From an uncultured Lachnospiraceae bacterium (lineage in GTDB: Bacteria > Bacillota > Clostridia > Lachnospirales > Lachnospiraceae): DNA of 32,564 bases. The notes beneath the pieces were generated by a model. That model made no database searches and had not been told where the DNA came from. It saw nothing but the letters and a program-made list of their open reading frames with translations. The DNA lies in assembly GCA_944381745.1 (NCBI GenBank), contig CALWMI010000014.1:1-32564 (forward strand). Direction: 5' to 3'. A program made the translations under genes and the position numbers. Positions within the stretch are counted from its first letter, which is position 1; each line of letters begins with the position of its first letter. This document shows, piece by piece, positions 31,384 through 32,564 of the stretch.

Positions 31384-32376
31384 ATGATGAAGAAATTGAC
31401 AGCACTTTTGCTGGCCGCGTGCCTGATGGCGGGCCTCACCGCCTGCAGCCAGTCGGACAGCGCAGAGGATACCGGGAGCGCAGACGCCCAGGAGACAGAG
31501 ACTGCCGGGGAGGCGGAGGATGCCGCAGCAGAGGATACGGCGGCGGAGGATGCGGCTGCTGAGGATGCCGGCGAGCGGACAACCTTTACCGTGGGCTTTG
31601 ACGCGGAGTACCCGCCTTACGGCTACATGGATGAGAACGGGGACTATGTGGGCTTCGACCTTGACCTTGCCCAGGCAGTGTGCGACCTGAGGGGCTGGGA
31701 GCTGATCAAGACCCCGATCAACTGGGATACGAAGGATATGGAGCTGAACAGCGGAAATATCGACTGCATCTGGAACGGGTTTACGATGAACGGGAGAGAG
31801 GGCGAGTACACCTTCTCCGTGCCCTACGTGGACAACCGCCAGGTGATCGTGGCTGGCGAGGATTCCGGCATCAACGCGCTGGAGGATCTGGCCGGGAAGA
31901 TCGTGGGCGTGCAGACAGCGTCTGCGGCGCTGGATGTGCTGCAGGGAGAGGATTATGCGGATCTGACAAGCTCCTTCGCGGCCCTGCAGGAGTTCGGCGA
32001 CTATAACAACGCTTTCGTAGAGCTGCAGGCAGGTGCCATCGACGCGATCGCCATGGACATTGGCGTGGCCCAGTACCAGCTGGAATCCAGGGGAGAGGGC
32101 TTTAAGATGCTGGACGAGCCTCTGAACTCTGAGCAGTATGCGATCGCCTTCAAGCTGGGCAACGAGGAGCTCAAGGATCAGGTGGAGGAATCCCTGATGG
32201 AGCTGGTGGCGGATGGAACCTTCCAGAGCCTTGCCGAGGAGTATGGCATCGCGGAGTATGTGTGCCTGACGGCGGACGGAGAGGCTTCTGCGGAAGAGGC
32301 CGCTGCGGAGGAGCCGGCTGAGGAAGAGGCTGCTGAGGATGCAGCCGCCGTGGAAAGCGCGGAGGAGGCAGAATAA
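31384..32376 (+). CDS. Amino-acid-type ABC transporter substrate-binding lipoprotein
   Basis: The 330-residue protein has lipobox LTAC (Cys21), an acidic Ala/Glu/Asp linker to about residue 62, and then a type II binding domain: FTVGFDAEYPPYGYMDENGDYVGFDLDLA and WDTKDMELNSGNIDCIWNGF are characteristic of polar amino acid binding proteins (SBP_bac_3). A further 40-residue Ala/Glu-rich acidic tail ends the protein, which is unusual for the family. No permease or ATPase is in the window; they may lie beyond the right edge. AGAGAGGTAGAGT precedes two adjacent ATGs (31384, 31387). Confidence 0.9.
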   Translation: MMKKLTALLLAACLMAGLTACSQSDSAEDTGSADAQETETAGEAEDAAAEDTAAEDAAAEDAGERTTFTVGFDAEYPPYGYMDENGDYVGFDLDLAQAVCDLRGWELIKTPINWDTKDMELNSGNIDCIWNGFTMNGREGEYTFSVPYVDNRQVIVAGEDSGINALEDLAGKIVGVQTASAALDVLQGEDYADLTSSFAALQEFGDYNNAFVELQAGAIDAIAMDIGVAQYQLESRGEGFKMLDEPLNSEQYAIAFKLGNEELKDQVEESLMELVADGTFQSLAEEYGIAEYVCLTADGEASAEEAAAEEPAEEEAAEDAAAVESAEEAE

Positions 32377-32427
32377 CTGCCGGGCAGATAGTCTGCCACA
32401 GATCTAGAGAGAAGAATAGAGAATAGG

Positions 32428-32564
32428 TAGCGTCGGTGTACCAAGGGACAATACGGTCAAAAATGGCTGATTTGCGTTCCTGCTGTGTTACTTTCGCTCC
32501 ACGTACGTCCAGTACGCGTCGTTCAAGTGCCTTGCAGGAACGCAAATCATCACATTTTTGACTC
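32428..32564. repeat. Hairpin repeat copy 3 joined to a long palindromic element, cut by the window end
   Basis: It starts TAGCGTCGGTGTACCAAGGG like copies 1 and 2, but here TAG is not a gene's stop. From 32456 a near-perfect inverted repeat begins: about 28 bases (32456-32483, containing GATTTGCGTTCCTGC) are complementary to 32534-32562, enclosing a 50-base loop that holds a small CGTAC/GTACG palindrome. The outer arm probably continues beyond the window. It resembles a palindromic intergenic repeat or a small non-autonomous mobile element. A small GGCAGA/TCTGCC hairpin lies at 32383-32397 after the preceding gene. Confidence 0.75.

Noticed and set aside
32383..32397. GGCAGA-TAG-TCTGCC hairpin as a terminator of the last gene
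   Set aside because: The loop is only three bases and no T-run follows, so termination is not supported.

Overview
The window looks like chromosomal DNA of an anaerobic, Gram-positive gut-type Clostridia, probably Lachnospiraceae; this is an inference from signals, not a database match. The signs are strong AGGAGG-type ribosome binding sites, lipobox lipoproteins, a T-box riboswitch, a ferredoxin-linked 2-oxoacid oxidoreductase, TTG/GTG starts, and G+C-rich flanks around a clearly more A+T-rich block. Almost every gene is on the plus strand. No rRNA, tRNA, CRISPR, transposase or phage gene was seen.

Left flank (1-8355). The first ~130 bases are an internal piece of a sigma-54 activator on the minus strand, abutting a lipoprotein that has lost its signal peptide, so this edge looks rearranged or chimeric. 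A minus-strand lipoprotein and a DUF554 membrane protein follow. Next is a DNA-repair pair: a 1114-residue fusion of an EndoQ-type PHP nuclease to a UvrD/PcrA-type helicase, then endonuclease III (nth). Then come a degenerate CbiE/CbiT-like protein and a MNT/HEPN toxin-antitoxin pair.

Central island (about 8400-23560, lower G+C). This is one long sugar-catabolism cluster: a double-domain ABC ATPase, a permease, a sugar-binding lipoprotein, a strong hairpin, a second permease, a TIM-barrel isomerase/epimerase, an FGGY kinase, DhaK, DhaL, a class II aldolase, a second FGGY kinase, a FucI-family isomerase, an RpiR regulator with its own promoter, an RpiB-like isomerase and a TpiA-like isomerase. 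DhaKL, TpiA-like and RpiB-like enzymes together match the logic of the known L-erythrulose route (LerK, LerI/EryH, DerI/EryI) to D-erythrose 4-phosphate. Several active-site changes (DhaK GGGFGHLP, RpiB lacking two motif histidines, TpiA loop 6, aldolase Ser-Ser-Glu changed to Ala-Leu-Asp) suggest non-canonical substrates. The full combination may be an undescribed pathway for a rare or branched sugar.

Right flank (23560-32564, high G+C). A TTGACA/TATCAT promoter overlapping the tpiA-like stop codon drives a T-box leader whose specifier reads best as ATC (Ile). It controls a four-subunit 2-oxoacid:ferredoxin oxidoreductase and probably the D-2-hydroxyacid dehydrogenase and HAD phosphatase behind it. 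A CorA-type transporter, CcdA plus a membrane-anchored TlpA-like thioredoxin, and an amino-acid-binding lipoprotein follow. A family of short hairpin repeats beginning TAGCG occurs three times, twice using the gene's own TAG stop codon; the third copy runs into a long palindrome that continues past the window end.
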